The notes under the pieces were generated by a model. It made no database searches, was not told the DNA's origin, and worked only from the letters and a program-made list of their open reading frames with translations. From positions 86,044 to 150,043 of the forward strand of contig DATDWP010000028.1 in the NCBI GenBank assembly GCA_035289625.1: a stretch of DNA of 64,000 nt, in the 5' to 3' direction. Positions within the stretch are counted from its first letter, which is position 1. Each line of letters opens with the position of its first letter. The stretch comes from UBA10205 sp035289625 (GTDB lineage Archaea; Iainarchaeota; Iainarchaeia; Iainarchaeales; Iainarchaeaceae). Of the stretch, positions 9,407-19,900 are shown piece after piece. A program made the position numbers and the translations under genes.

Positions 9407-10540
9407 CTAACCCTGCAGCGCCTCAACAGGATCAAGTTTTGATGCCCTGTATGCCGGATATATCCCGGAAACTATTCCAAGAAACATTGCAAATAAAAAG
9501 CTTGAGAGCAAAAGCCCAATAGAGATATGGGATGAGATGCCAACTAGCAAAAGAATAAAATCAACCCCAAACCCTAACAAAATTCCCAAAAGGCCGCCAA
9601 AGAGCCCTAAAAAAATTGATTCATACAAAATCATCTTCATAATATTTCCCCGTGTCCAGCCGACAGCTTTAAGAGCCCCAATTTCCCTAAAGCGCTCAAG
9701 AACGCTCATCAGCATTGTATTTGCAATCCCGATGCCTGCAACAATGCTTGAAATAATTGCAACAGCAATCGCTAGCAATCTCAAATTCCCCACAATTGAA
9801 CCAAATTGCTCGGATAAATCTGCCTGAGTAAAAACCTGCAAATCGTCCCCGAACTGCAGCTCTATTAGTTTTGCAACAGTTGCATCTTTTGAAAAATCAT
9901 TCAGAGTTACTGTTAGCGAACTTATCTGGCCGCTCTCAAGCGGGCTAATATCACGCGCATCATCAAGGTTCATAACAATTATACTTGAAGTGAGATCACT
10001 CTCTGATTTCAAAATCCCCTTTACCTTAAACCGCTTTCCGTCAATTTCAATAGGCGAACCCACAAATTTCTTGAAATCCTTTTCAATCTTTCTCCCTATA
10101 AGAACTTGACCAAGTTCAGACGAGGAGAGTGCCGATCCTTTTTCCACAGCCCCGACCCATCCGGAAGCATTTGTGGAATAATACTTGGAAATGTCAAGCC
10201 CATAGACCGTTGGCGCGGCAAAAGCTGTCAGCCCGACAGCTTCAGTGTCAATTTTTTGCGGAACATACCATATTTCACCAATTGCCGCTTTTACCCCGGG
10301 AAGGGATTCAATTCTCCCCACATAAGACTCATCTATCTTTGAAAATACCGCATCCTGAGTGTTCTTCTCATACACACTAAGGCCTTTAAAGCTGCCCACC
10401 ACGGCATTGAACTCCTCAGTAAAGCCATCCACTAAGGAAACCAATACAATTATTGCTGCAACCCCTATTGCGATGCCTAAAGCACATAGAAGTGTCCTTG
10501 TCTTTCTCCTAAAAAGGTTGAGGAATGCTAACTTTATCAT
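9407..10540 (-). CDS. MacB/FtsX-type ABC transporter permease (first copy)
   Basis: 377 residues, same architecture as the permease at 7550-8680: N-terminal helix (TLLCALGIAIGVAAIIVLVS), extracytoplasmic domain, three C-terminal helices with RFREIGALKAVGWTRGN. Its start overlaps the stop of the surface subunit by four bases, and the ATPase starts 13 bases after its stop. Probable half of a heterodimeric exporter. Confidence 0.9.
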   Translation of the reverse strand: MIKLAFLNLFRRKTRTLLCALGIAIGVAAIIVLVSLVDGFTEEFNAVVGSFKGLSVYEKNTQDAVFSKIDESYVGRIESLPGVKAAIGEIWYVPQKIDTEAVGLTAFAAPTVYGLDISKYYSTNASGWVGAVEKGSALSSSELGQVLIGRKIEKDFKKFVGSPIEIDGKRFKVKGILKSESDLTSSIIVMNLDDARDISPLESGQISSLTVTLNDFSKDATVAKLIELQFGDDLQVFTQADLSEQFGSIVGNLRLLAIAVAIISSIVAGIGIANTMLMSVLERFREIGALKAVGWTRGNIMKMILYESIFLGLFGGLLGILLGFGVDFILLLVGISSHISIGLLLSSFLFAMFLGIVSGIYPAYRASKLDPVEALQG

Positions 10541-11766
10541 CGCGACTGCGCCCTTATGGCAAGCTGGCGGAATATGAACTTTATAATAAAGTACAATATT
10601 GCAAGCGCCACAATAATAAGGATGAGAATGAATATGTAAACAATCGGGCTGACCGAAGGCAGTTCTGAAATGTAAATATCATACCCATATTCAATACTCT
10701 GCCTCTGCCCCAATTCATCAATATATGAAACCGTTATTTTCCCAGGAATTGCCCCAGGCTTTGCCACAGGTGAGGCTGTAAGATTGAAAATTGCAGCCCC
10801 TGAATCTTGCGGATCAATATTCCCCACAAATGATTTGGAAGTCCCCTGCAAACTATTGCCATAATCTATTGAAACTTCGACTGCCTTTGCGCTCTCATCC
10901 CCTATGTTATCCACCTGAACCGAGAGGGTAAAAGTGCTGCCCTGCAAAATGATCTTATCATTGCCAGCAACAACATCAACAGAATACTCGATATTGGAAA
11001 AAATCAACTCCGGTTTTCCGAGGACAAGGAATGAAAAATTATTCGTTGAGGATTTTTCGCACGTACCGCAATTTGCATCTATAGAAAAAACATACGCCCC
11101 GGATTTCACCCTGCCACTAACATCAATCGAAAACTTCACTGTTTCGGATTCGCCCGGCATAATGCCTCCGATTTTTTTCAAGGTCCCCGAAGTTACAATG
11201 AATGGGGCGATAGTCGAATTTGTAACAGGCACCAAACTGACACTAACATCCCTTGCCGCGGAAGCGCATGAATTTTTAATGAGTGCCAAAACATCAAGAG
11301 TAGTCCCTATATGAGGAGTTGAACTGCTAAGTGAAATATCGTCGATTTTAAGGACCTTGCACGAAGATATCTCCAAATCCACTTCCTCGACTTGTGAAAT
11401 AAGGCTTGAGCCGCTACTATAAGAAAGAAAAACCGGCATCTTATAATTCCCCGGAAGCGCCGCTTCAGTTACATTAAAGCGCAAAGAAACCGTCTTTGAA
11501 CCCTTTGAACTGATATCGCCGATAAATTCCGAAACCTTGACCGGCATGAAATAATTCTCGTTCAGTTCAATAAAAACATTCACGTCCTCTGCAACCCGGC
11601 CAACACCGCTCACGTTTTGCACATCAAAAGTAAAGGTGACAAGGTCCCCGGAATACACAACCTGCGGAATCGTGGACTCGTTTGCAACACCCAGAATGTT
11701 AAGCTGCCCGGCACCTGCAAATGAGAAAAGCAAAACAGCGGCAAACAAAATAAACAGGCTTTTCAT
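10537..11766 (-). CDS. Secreted, membrane-anchored CARDB/NEW3-like protein of the ABC operon
   Basis: 409 residues, first gene of the exporter operon. Signal peptide at the N-terminus (SLFILFAAVLLFSFAGAG), several immunoglobulin-like beta-sandwich repeats resembling CARDB/NEW3 domains (SGDLVTFTFDVQNVSG, then GTTLDVLALIKNSC, then GSTFTLSVQVDNIGD), and one C-terminal membrane helix followed by a basic tail. By position it could replace the MacA-type adaptor that bacterial MacB uses. The domain family is inferred from the repeat pattern only. Confidence 0.75.
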   Translation of the reverse strand: MKSLFILFAAVLLFSFAGAGQLNILGVANESTIPQVVYSGDLVTFTFDVQNVSGVGRVAEDVNVFIELNENYFMPVKVSEFIGDISSKGSKTVSLRFNVTEAALPGNYKMPVFLSYSSGSSLISQVEEVDLEISSCKVLKIDDISLSSSTPHIGTTLDVLALIKNSCASAARDVSVSLVPVTNSTIAPFIVTSGTLKKIGGIMPGESETVKFSIDVSGRVKSGAYVFSIDANCGTCEKSSTNNFSFLVLGKPELIFSNIEYSVDVVAGNDKIILQGSTFTLSVQVDNIGDESAKAVEVSIDYGNSLQGTSKSFVGNIDPQDSGAAIFNLTASPVAKPGAIPGKITVSYIDELGQRQSIEYGYDIYISELPSVSPIVYIFILILIIVALAILYFIIKFIFRQLAIRAQSR

Positions 11767-11976
11767 GAATAATCAACTATTCCACAAATTACTTAAACTG
11801 TTCCCAAAACCCATACGTGGTTATCGCGTATCGATTCAATTAATGGAAGCGGCTTTGACAATCTGAACAATAATTGACAAAGATACCTCAACTTTTTGTA
11901 GGGGCTGTCTGCCCTTTTAGGCCATAATCCAAATCCAATGACCCGATTCGGCCACAATCAGCCAAAGCCCTACACC

Positions 11977-11984
11977 TATAAATA
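11977..11984 (+). promoter_or_regulatory. TATA box of the KaiC-like gene
   Basis: TATAAATA lies 31-38 bases before the ATG at 12015, as expected for a short-leader archaeal transcript. The rest of 11767-12014 shows no gene. Confidence 0.5.
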
Positions 11985-12014
11985 CAACTTCAAATTAAAC
12001 TATAACTGATAAAT

Positions 12015-12755
12015 ATGAAAAGGGTTCCCACCGGAATTGTTGGCCTTGACGAGCTTTTGGAAGGAGGATTTCCAGAAGGCAGGGCTATTTTACTATCAGG
12101 CGGGTGCGGAACTGGAAAAACAATTTTTTGCACCCAATACATCCACAACGGCGCAAAAAAATACAACGAACCCGGAATATACGTAACACTAGATGAGCGT
12201 CCCGACCTAATACGCGAAGACATGCTGCGATTTGGATGGGACTTGCGAAAACTAGAAGATGCCGGAATGGTTGAAATAATTGACGGAAGCTTGGCAAAAA
12301 TCGGAATGCCAAGCGAAGAGGAATTTTCAATGCCAGCAACAGGCTTTGATATAGATAAACTACTTTTGGAAATAATGAGAACAGCAAAACGCACCGGCGC
12401 AAAACGCCTTGTAATAGATTCAATCCCAGCACTTGGCTTTAATTACCAAAACGAGAGTGAAGTTAGAAATGCTATCCTAAAACTCTCATACCTACTAATG
12501 AGAATTGGAGTAACAACGGTTCTTACAAGCGAAGTTGCCGAGGGGGAAAACAGGTACGGAAAATTCGGGATTGAAGAATACGTAGTTGACGGAGTAATAG
12601 TTCTGCACTACATGGGAATCGGCAACCGCAGCAACAGAACAGTGCACATCCGCAAAATGCGCGCAACACGCCACTCAGAAGAGCTGCACCCTATGGAAAT
12701 ATCGGAGAGTGGGATAAAAGTGCACCGCGTTGATAAAGAATACGACCAAGCCTAA
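12015..12755 (+). CDS. KaiC-like RecA-superfamily ATPase
   Basis: 246 residues, a single KaiC domain as is common in archaea. The N-terminus (VPTGIVGLDELLEGGFPEG) is the KaiC/RadA hallmark, followed by Walker A SGGCGTGKTIF and a Walker B-like LVIDSIPAL near residue 138. A single-domain KaiC-like protein could act in signalling or regulation; no specific role is shown by the context. It converges on the polyprenyl synthase with a four-base overlap. Confidence 0.85.
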   Translation: MKRVPTGIVGLDELLEGGFPEGRAILLSGGCGTGKTIFCTQYIHNGAKKYNEPGIYVTLDERPDLIREDMLRFGWDLRKLEDAGMVEIIDGSLAKIGMPSEEEFSMPATGFDIDKLLLEIMRTAKRTGAKRLVIDSIPALGFNYQNESEVRNAILKLSYLLMRIGVTTVLTSEVAEGENRYGKFGIEEYVVDGVIVLHYMGIGNRSNRTVHIRKMRATRHSEELHPMEISESGIKVHRVDKEYDQA

Positions 12756-13810
12756 ATCTTTCTCTCAACCAAATAATCTGCAAATAACCTCAGCATTTTT
12801 TTTGCTTGTGAATCCTTTATTTTTTTATCAAGCGCCTTCCAGCTCTTTTTCACAAGCCCCTTTGCTACAATTGAGGCGTATTCAATTGAACCGCACTCAT
12901 CTAGAAGCGAAATTGCATGATGCACATCCTCTGAAGACTTCTCCTTTTTCCCAAGTATTTCAAGAAGCTTTTGTTTTTTTACAGGGCTCAAAATCTGCAG
13001 GGCACGAATCACCATTAGTGTCCTCTTACCTTCCTTAATATCGTCCCCGATTTCTTTACCCCACTCAAGGTTTTGCGGCAAAATATTTAGAATATCATCC
13101 TGGATCTGGAACGCAACACCAATACTTGCAGCAAAATCTGCAAGCGCTTTTAGCTGCGAGCTGCTAGCGCCCCCCAAAATCGCCCCAAGTTCAGCAGCAA
13201 ACCGCGCAAGGGACCCTGTCTTATAAGAGCACATCTGCAAATACTGTTTTTGTGAAACCTTCACACCCTGATTTTTGTGCCAATAAATATCCATTGCCTG
13301 GCCAAAAGAGAGCCTTAGCATTTCAAGAGCGTAGAGGTCGTATATTTTTGCCTTTGTCTTATCCGGTAAATTTGATCGGAAGAGCAGAATAAGCGGCAAA
13401 TAATACATCGCATTCCCCGCATTGACCGCAACATCAGTACCGAAGAGAATATGCATTGCAGGCTTTCCCCTGCGAAGAAAAGAATTATCCTCAAGATCAT
13501 CTATTGCAATTGTCCCATTGTGCACAAGCTCAGGAATAGGGACAAAGGGGAGCACCTGCTTTTTTTTGCCGCCCACAGCTTCGCAGCACAGAATCATCAG
13601 GGCAGGGCGCCAGCGCTTTCCGCCACGTAAAAGAAAATCCCAAATTGGGTCTGCAACAGCCTTTTGCGGAGCTATCGTATCATAACCAAATTCCGGGGAA
13701 CCTAGAGCATTTACAAGCCAGTTTTTTGTGATCTTTTTTGGGAAAAATTTTACAATCTGATTATCCACTTCCGAAGAAGAGAGCGCAAGAAAATCCTCAA
13801 GCTTCAACAC
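12752..13810 (-). CDS. idsA: Polyprenyl (geranylgeranyl-type) diphosphate synthase
   Basis: Trans-prenyl synthase that elongates DMAPP with IPP, the likely source of archaeal lipid side chains and a consumer of the mevalonate pathway encoded at 44-54 kb. First Asp-rich motif AIDDLEDNSFLRRGKP (DDxxD), substrate lysine/arginine region GGKRWRP, second motif FQIQDDILNI and then GDDIKEGKRT. No ATG fits the N-terminus; a GTG at 13810 (or TTG at 13807) directly follows the stop of the upstream gene and gives about 352 residues. A longer frame to 13891 would overlap that gene heavily and is not favoured. Confidence 0.88.
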   Translation of the reverse strand: MLKLEDFLALSSSEVDNQIVKFFPKKITKNWLVNALGSPEFGYDTIAPQKAVADPIWDFLLRGGKRWRPALMILCCEAVGGKKKQVLPFVPIPELVHNGTIAIDDLEDNSFLRRGKPAMHILFGTDVAVNAGNAMYYLPLILLFRSNLPDKTKAKIYDLYALEMLRLSFGQAMDIYWHKNQGVKVSQKQYLQMCSYKTGSLARFAAELGAILGGASSSQLKALADFAASIGVAFQIQDDILNILPQNLEWGKEIGDDIKEGKRTLMVIRALQILSPVKKQKLLEILGKKEKSSEDVHHAISLLDECGSIEYASIVAKGLVKKSWKALDKKIKDSQAKKMLRLFADYLVERKI

Positions 13811-13811
13811 A

Positions 13812-15989
13812 TCACTTCTTCTTCCTGATAAACAGGAAATAGACAGCAGCAGCCCCCACAACGCCCACAACAAAGAGGATAAAGAGCACAAGCACTACCC
13901 CGCCTATTAGAAGGGTTGAATCATTTAATTCAAGGCTTGGAAGCCCATCAAAACTTGACCCGCCACCTGATTTTATCGAAGAGATATTTGCAGAAGGGCG
14001 CAGCACAATTGGAGGAGAGATGAATGTATTTATCACATCAGAATCTGCCAGTAAATCTGCCTGCTGCTTTGTTAGCCTCTGCTTTAGGCCATAACGAATA
14101 GTATAGCTCTGCGAACCGTTTAAATCAAATGACCTGAAAGCGAGCACCGGGTCTTTTTCTAAAACTTCAAAATTCACAGAAGAGATAATACCATCAGAAC
14201 TGCTTGCAAACTTTTTCGGGATGACCTCAACAACTTTAAATGAAGAGGAATTTTTATCGGGGTTTTTTAATGAAATTTCAATATTTGCAACATAGAATGT
14301 CTCTTTTTCTTTTACCTCTAAAATTTCAAGCTTTCTTGAAACCTTTGAAGAAGCAATGAGCTCTTTTGCCTCTATTGCGGTTTCTCCACTAGAAAGCCCG
14401 GCAGCCGAGAGGAAAACATCCAATTGGTTTTGGTTATAAGAATAAGTTGCAGACTTGTAATCTTTCGAACTAACCATTGCAAGAACTGAAGAATAATTCT
14501 CTTTTGCAGATTTTGCCTGCGCCTCTGCAAGATCAAAATATAACCCCTGCTCAAGCGTTAGCTGCGCTGTAGCACTGTTGGCATCCCCTTTTGCAACTGC
14601 CGCATTGAGGTCTGGAATAAAAATATTCAAAGCCTCAAGCGAAGAAATATACTCAACCGCTCTTGCCCTTTGCGAATTTGCATCTGAAATAGCCAGCAGA
14701 GCACTTGACCTTTGGATAGCGGTATTTTTTATCGAATAAAGTGCTGAATCTTCAGCAACATTTAAACCATTATCAGTTGCCCTTGCAACCACTTTGAATC
14801 GCCCGTTCTTAAAACCAATCGTGTTCCAATCAAAAACATACCTATCCTCCTTCTGCTCGGCTTGCCCAATACTTGTTTCTGCGGCCCCGTCAACTAGAAT
14901 GAGTGAGACGCTCTTTATTCCGGAAGGGTTATCCCCGGCATCAACTACACTGACCTCAAATTGCACAGTTTCAGAGAGTTCTTTTGTAACAGGCGGGGAA
15001 ATAATATCCACAGTGGGCAAAACCGTATCATAAATAAAAACTTTTTCAACCGAGCATAAAACCCCATCATCGTCGTTAGCGGAAAAATTTATTGTGTACC
15101 CCCCATTCTTTTCCCCTGCAAGAGAATACTGCCCATTCAAAGACGAGACATTCGAAAGGCTGTCAACCACCACAAACTCCTGCCCATCAAAAGATGTCAC
15201 AATAAGATGCCCCTTCCTGAACTGCTTGTCGGAATTAACGTCAATTGAAATATTCGAATCAACTAACCTTGCATTAATGCCAAGCGTGAGATTGCAAAAA
15301 TTTGCGCTAAGAACAGAGGCTGCCCCGCTCTGTGCCCCTAAATTCCCGCTATCATCAACAGGTTGGACCTTGTAGTGGAAACGCAGCCCTTTGCCTATTT
15401 CAAAATTTGTGTCTGTATAAGAAGTTTCAGTAACATTTGAAGCTATTTTTTTTGCAACCAAATCCCTCACATTAAACTCCCTATTATAACCAAGAGCCGG
15501 GTCGTAAATGAAGCGCAAAACACTCCTGTAAACATTATAATGTGAAATGCCTGAACCACTATCTTGCGAAGCTGCCCATTGCAACAAAATCGAACCATCA
15601 TCTTGCGCTGTTGCGCCAATGCTTGCAGGTTTACTAGGCCCCCCTGTATCAACCCGCAACTCATAGTGCGCAGGTTCAGACCAGCCAGAAGACTTAGCCC
15701 TTACATGGAACCAATAAATCCCATCCATTTTTGAACCAAGTGAAATGCGAGATTCTGTTGTATCAACATTTGTATCAGGCACTGTATCTGGCTGCTTATC
15801 AACAACATAGCTATAGCCAGTTGCCCCAGAATAACTAACATTTATTACAATCTGCGAACTATTGCTCCACTGCCCTTCCGGATGATTGGTACTTGAAACA
15901 GTTGGGGGTGCACCTAGCGCTGCTGCACAAAAAAATAAAACGAAAAAAAACGCTGCAAGCCTTGAAAGAAACAAAATTTCACCCAACAA
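13812..15989 (-). CDS. Large surface protein with fibronectin III-like domains and C-terminal anchor
   Basis: 725 residues. Signal peptide (LAAFFFVLFFCAAALGA), an Ig-like N-terminal domain, a fibronectin III-like segment around 95-200 (KPASIGATAQDDGSILLQW, HYNVYRS), two further beta-sandwich segments, a helical stretch about 430-530, and a C-terminal membrane helix (LLIGGVVLVLFILFVVGVVG) ending FIRKKK. Exported and anchored with the bulk outside. It is co-directional with the polyprenyl synthase gene that starts two bases after its stop. Function unknown; adhesion or envelope structure is plausible. Confidence 0.85.
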   Translation of the reverse strand: MLGEILFLSRLAAFFFVLFFCAAALGAPPTVSSTNHPEGQWSNSSQIVINVSYSGATGYSYVVDKQPDTVPDTNVDTTESRISLGSKMDGIYWFHVRAKSSGWSEPAHYELRVDTGGPSKPASIGATAQDDGSILLQWAASQDSGSGISHYNVYRSVLRFIYDPALGYNREFNVRDLVAKKIASNVTETSYTDTNFEIGKGLRFHYKVQPVDDSGNLGAQSGAASVLSANFCNLTLGINARLVDSNISIDVNSDKQFRKGHLIVTSFDGQEFVVVDSLSNVSSLNGQYSLAGEKNGGYTINFSANDDDGVLCSVEKVFIYDTVLPTVDIISPPVTKELSETVQFEVSVVDAGDNPSGIKSVSLILVDGAAETSIGQAEQKEDRYVFDWNTIGFKNGRFKVVARATDNGLNVAEDSALYSIKNTAIQRSSALLAISDANSQRARAVEYISSLEALNIFIPDLNAAVAKGDANSATAQLTLEQGLYFDLAEAQAKSAKENYSSVLAMVSSKDYKSATYSYNQNQLDVFLSAAGLSSGETAIEAKELIASSKVSRKLEILEVKEKETFYVANIEISLKNPDKNSSSFKVVEVIPKKFASSSDGIISSVNFEVLEKDPVLAFRSFDLNGSQSYTIRYGLKQRLTKQQADLLADSDVINTFISPPIVLRPSANISSIKSGGGSSFDGLPSLELNDSTLLIGGVVLVLFILFVVGVVGAAAVYFLFIRKKK

Positions 15990-16049
15990 TACATGAAGGA
16001 AAAGAAATTAAAAACCCCCACAACAACCCTTTCGCCGACTTGGGAGCGA

Positions 16050-16074
16050 CCTGCCTCATTGCAAATGAGGCAGG
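16050..16074. promoter_or_regulatory. Perfect 11-bp hairpin between divergent genes
   Basis: CCTGCCTCATT at 16050-16060 pairs exactly with 16064-16074 around a GCA loop. It lies between the divergent surface-protein gene (start 15989) and the small gene at 16162. It could be an operator or 5' leader hairpin of either gene; there is no following T-run. Confidence 0.4.
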
Positions 16075-16161
16075 CATTAATTACACTAAAAATACCCACC
16101 ATTTTGGAAGAAACTTTTGAAATTTTGAAATAAGGAAGGAATAAATACCTAAAAATGTTAT

Positions 16162-16431
16162 ATGAATTTGATGAAAAAACCACTACCTAGGAAAAGTACA
16201 GGCGCTGCAAATCTTGGAATTAAACTGCCAGCAGGCAAAGGCTCAGGATTTCACAGATTTTTAATTCAAGCCGCTGAGGCAGGGGTGCCTCGAAGTGCAT
16301 TATCACTCGAAATATCTTATCCACTATATAAATTATATATTGCAAAAAATGGAAAAAGAAATCTTGCCCATCAAGTGCTTATTGAACATGAGAGACTGCG
16401 CAAAACCAGACCCAAATCTAGCGGAAACTAA
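16162..16431 (+). CDS. Small basic hypothetical protein
   Basis: 89 residues (86 from a second ATG at 16171), rich in Lys/Arg with a glycine-rich N-terminal part (GIKLPAGKGSGFHRFL) and a predicted helical C-terminal part. Not recognised. A T/A-rich stretch about 20-30 bases upstream could be a promoter. It resembles the other short basic proteins scattered through the window. Confidence 0.55.
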   Translation: MNLMKKPLPRKSTGAANLGIKLPAGKGSGFHRFLIQAAEAGVPRSALSLEISYPLYKLYIAKNGKRNLAHQVLIEHERLRKTRPKSSGN

Positions 16432-16443
16432 AAAATAAAAAAG

Positions 16444-16561
16444 TGGGACAGGCGAGATTTGAACTCGCGACACACCGGTTACTGAGAGGAACGAAGATTA
16501 TAAACGATGCCCCATTACTCTATCTTCAGCCGATTGCTCTACCAGGCTGAGCTACTGTCCC
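16444..16561 (-). tRNA. tRNA-Phe (GAA) with 44-nt intron
   Basis: Acceptor GGGACAG pairs with CTGTCCC (discriminator A, no CCA encoded); D arm GCTC/GAGC; T arm GCGAG-TTCAAAT-CTCGC. Anticodon stem ATCGG/CCGGT with loop CTGAAG + A gives anticodon GAA. The 44-nt intron sits at the canonical position 37/38: CTGA of the loop pairs with TCAG near the intron 3' end, leaving a 3-nt TAA bulge, a bulge-helix-bulge for the archaeal splicing endonuclease. Mature length 74 nt. Last RNA of the lysine-decoding locus. Confidence 0.92.
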
Positions 16562-16622
16562 ACTTCAATAATTCACCCTGGAAACACTTTTAAATGGTTA
16601 AGAAGTTGGAAAAAAAGAAAAG

Positions 16623-16697
16623 CGAGCCCAGTGGGATTTGAACCCACGACACCCAGCTTAAGAGGCTGGTGTTCTAACCAGGCTGAACTATAGGCCC
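16623..16697 (-). tRNA. tRNA-Lys (CTT)
   Basis: 75 nt, intronless, no CCA. Acceptor GGGCCTA/TGGGCTC, D arm GTTC/GAAC, anticodon arm CCAGC-CTCTTAA-GCTGG with anticodon CTT, T arm GTGGG-TTCAAAT-CCCAC, discriminator G. A T-rich tract follows the 3' end. Lies between tRNA-Phe and the zinc-ribbon gene, 123 bases downstream of the latter's stop. Confidence 0.95.
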
Positions 16698-16819
16698 CCG
16701 ATAAGGGGATTATCGCATTTACAATAGTGTTGTCTAAACTTCTCTGCTAAGAGAGTTTTTTTATACTTTCCTATCTGACGCCCTTTGGTTACTATTGCAT
16801 ATCCCTATCCAAAAAATAA

Positions 16820-16957
16820 TCAGAGCAAATCACAGCACCCGCGCTTGTAGTTGCACTTTGAACATATCCATTTTGCGTGCTGCTCTTTCATTTCTGCCCC
16901 GCACACCGGGCAATTTGGATAATCTTCGAGCTGATTGAAACTAAAGCACTCACTCAT
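16820..16957 (-). CDS. 45-residue zinc-ribbon protein downstream of LysRS fusion
   Basis: Short gene starting at an ATG four bases after the stop of the LysRS fusion and ending in TGA. The sequence holds CPVCG at residues 16-20 and CSKCN at 32-36 followed by KRGCCDLL, so four to six cysteines in a zinc-ribbon layout, with a small helical N-terminus. Tight spacing implies co-expression with the synthetase. Small archaeal zinc-finger proteins of this size exist; I do not recognise this one and its role is unknown. It could be an RNA-binding accessory. Confidence 0.75.
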   Translation of the reverse strand: MSECFSFNQLEDYPNCPVCGAEMKEQHAKWICSKCNYKRGCCDLL

Positions 16958-16961
16958 GTCT

Positions 16962-19900
16962 TCACTCAAGATAAGTTTCAATAAGCTCTTTGCCGGCACC
17001 TTTGCCCTGACGCTTTAGCTTTATTTTACCAATTTCCGAGGTGTTCTTCACATGAGTGCCAGAACAGTACTGCTTTATGCCTTCGCAACCCCATACCCAC
17101 ACATTCGGATTAGTCTTGTCAGCATATCTTAAAATTTCTTTTTTTGAGGAAATAAATTTGTTGGTTTGCTCTTCAACTTTTTTTAAAACATCTGGGGAAA
17201 TTTTTTCAGCAACAATATAAGTACTCCTATCTTTTTCACTGTCCACAAGCGAACCCGAAGTCCCTTGCGTTTTCACTTCCTTATTTAGGAAATAATCCAT
17301 TATATGGGATGCGGCATGTAGACGCATGGTTTTGTAGCGACTATCCCAATCTATCGCAAGCTTTACTTCATCACCTACTTTAAAATCCGGCTTTGATTCA
17401 AGAACATGAACTATATCATCGTCTTTTAGCACTACATCAACAACCGCTAGCCCATTTATTTGCCCTTTGTCTGATTTCTGCCCGCCACTGAAAGCAAAAA
17501 ATATAGTCTGGTCAACAAAAACATTGTTACCTTCTACCTTTCTCACCTTTGCGTTTGATTCTTTTAAGTAAGGGTCTTGTCTGAAAAGAAGTTTTGTTTT
17601 ATTTGGCTTTGTTTCATTGAAAATATTAGAAGGAGTACCTGAATTATCCGCTGTTTCATTACCAAGCACAAACTTACCAACTTTTGCCCTTCCGTACTTT
17701 TCTACTAAAGACGCAAGCTCTACAACTGCTTCTTCTAATGAGTCATCTGAATTCAAACTCTCCATTACAACAATTGCCTTCTTTGTTTTCTCGGTGAGCT
17801 TTGTCCTATCTGCTTCTCTCCAATTAAACCTTCTACACAAAACACCTAAATCATCAGCATAAACTACCTCACCTTTTTCGGGTGGTTCGTTTAAATCTGA
17901 ACCAATTTTTGAGAACTTCTCATTCCCTTGCGCAAAACGGAGTCGTATTTTTCCCTTTGTTGCTGCAAGATCCTCGCCACCTACTGGGAGCACATACTTT
18001 ATTGAAATATAATTGTACAAATCAACAAGAGTATTGATCGGAGGGAGCTGCTCGCCTTTTAGAACCCTTTTTGCAAGGGCTTCTATTGAGGATTTGTAAT
18101 CTTTTGGCTTTGCCCCAAACGATGAATATGCCTCACGCCAGGCCTTTATTCCCTTAATTGAAGAGAGATCCTTTCCGAAATATTTTTCCTTGAAAACCCT
18201 TTCCTGCTCGCGAAACATTTTTGCAATTGAAACATCCGATGAATTATCAAGGCCCTCAATAACTAAAACACCAAGACGTAAATTTGGGTATTTTTCCCTA
18301 AGCTCTTTTGAAATTTCAAAATCAAGCGCTTTTGAAAGATCCTCTTGCCCAGGAAGAGCCATTACTTTTTTCTTCTCGATTTTTTTTGTTAAGAGCTCTT
18401 TTGCCAGAGATTTTATTTTTGTTGAACCAATATTTTCAATTATATGGAAAAGCCTCGGGCCGCGCTCCTTATTTAGAATCATCAAATAAGCTGATTTGAA
18501 AAGATCTGCCAGCACAATTTTATTTTTTTCAGCGGCCCCCTTAAATGCTTCTGCTAATTCCTGCTCTTCAATGGAATCCGAAATCTTTTGCGCAAATTCT
18601 GCTAGCGCTGCCTTGTGCTCTTTTGGAATTGCAAGCGCAGATTCACTTACACTATCCTGCACAGAAAATAAGAACTGCTCAGGAGCGTAACTTTGCAGCC
18701 AATTTTTTGCGCATAAAATTCTCGTACGCAACCTATTTTCATCAAACTTATTTTTTACATCCTTTTTAAAATAAGCATACGTTTTTTTCTCATCCATTAC
18801 ATTTAGCTGCAAAATAGTAGTAATGTGCCTAAAACTTGGCTGGATTGGAAATTCTTTTGGAACCAGCACCGCACTATATTCGTAAATACTTTTTAGTTGC
18901 TCAATAGCGCTATCTTTTGAAGACTCTTCTTTTCCAAAATAAACCCTCTCAAGCCTATCAAACCCTTCATAAATTGTAATCACATCCGCATCAAATGAAA
19001 TTTCAAAACTCCTCGAAGGAACCGGGCGCACAAAAAGATACTTTATTACTTCCGGTTCATAAATTTTTTTCATTTCCGCTAAATCAATCGTATTGCCTTT
19101 TGAACTAGACATCTTTCCCCCGGTTCCTTTTATTGCAATGAATTCATACATTATGTGATATGGCGCTTCAAATCCATAGATTTGTTTTACAATCTCATTT
19201 GCGGTTGTATTACTTCCCCCCTGTGAGGAGTGCTCTTTTCCAGATGGTTCAAATCTCACCTTTTCATGACCCCATCTCATTGGCCAATCAACACGCCACT
19301 GCAATTTTGCAATGCCTTTTTTTCTAAAATCAAAAGTGTCACAAAAACCGCACTCGCACGAATACGAAAGAGAATAATTGCCATCATAACCAGTAATTGT
19401 AGTCCTATCGGTGTTGCACTTTTCGCAAAAAACCCTCACAGGATTCCATGGCCCTTCCAAATCCTCAGCGCGCCACTCATCTAAAATTGATTTTATCTTA
19501 TCCTTATTTTGCAGCGCAATTTTCATCCCTTCAGAATACTCTCTAGCCCTGTACTTTTTTGCCTGATATAAAAATAGCGGAGAAATGCCCATACTTGGCA
19601 GCTCTTCTTCTAAAACTTTTTCATTATGCTCAGCATAACTTTTATGGCAGCCAAACGGGTCAGGAACATCAACAATTGGCTGGCGCAAATACTTTTCGAG
19701 CATTTCCTTATTCGGAAAATTTGCAGGGACCTTTCTGAAAACATCATAATCATCCCACGAGTAGATGAAGCGCACTTTCTTGCCAAGCTTTTTTAGCGCG
19801 CTTGCAACCAAATGAACAGTCATTATTTCCCTAAAATTCCCAATATGAACAACTCCACTCGGGGTAATTCCTGCAGCAACAGTGTACTCTTTCAAATCCC

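Noticed and set aside
19240..19256. GGTTCAAATC, resembling a tRNA T-loop
   Set aside because: It lies within the LysRS coding region and no matching tRNA arms flank it.
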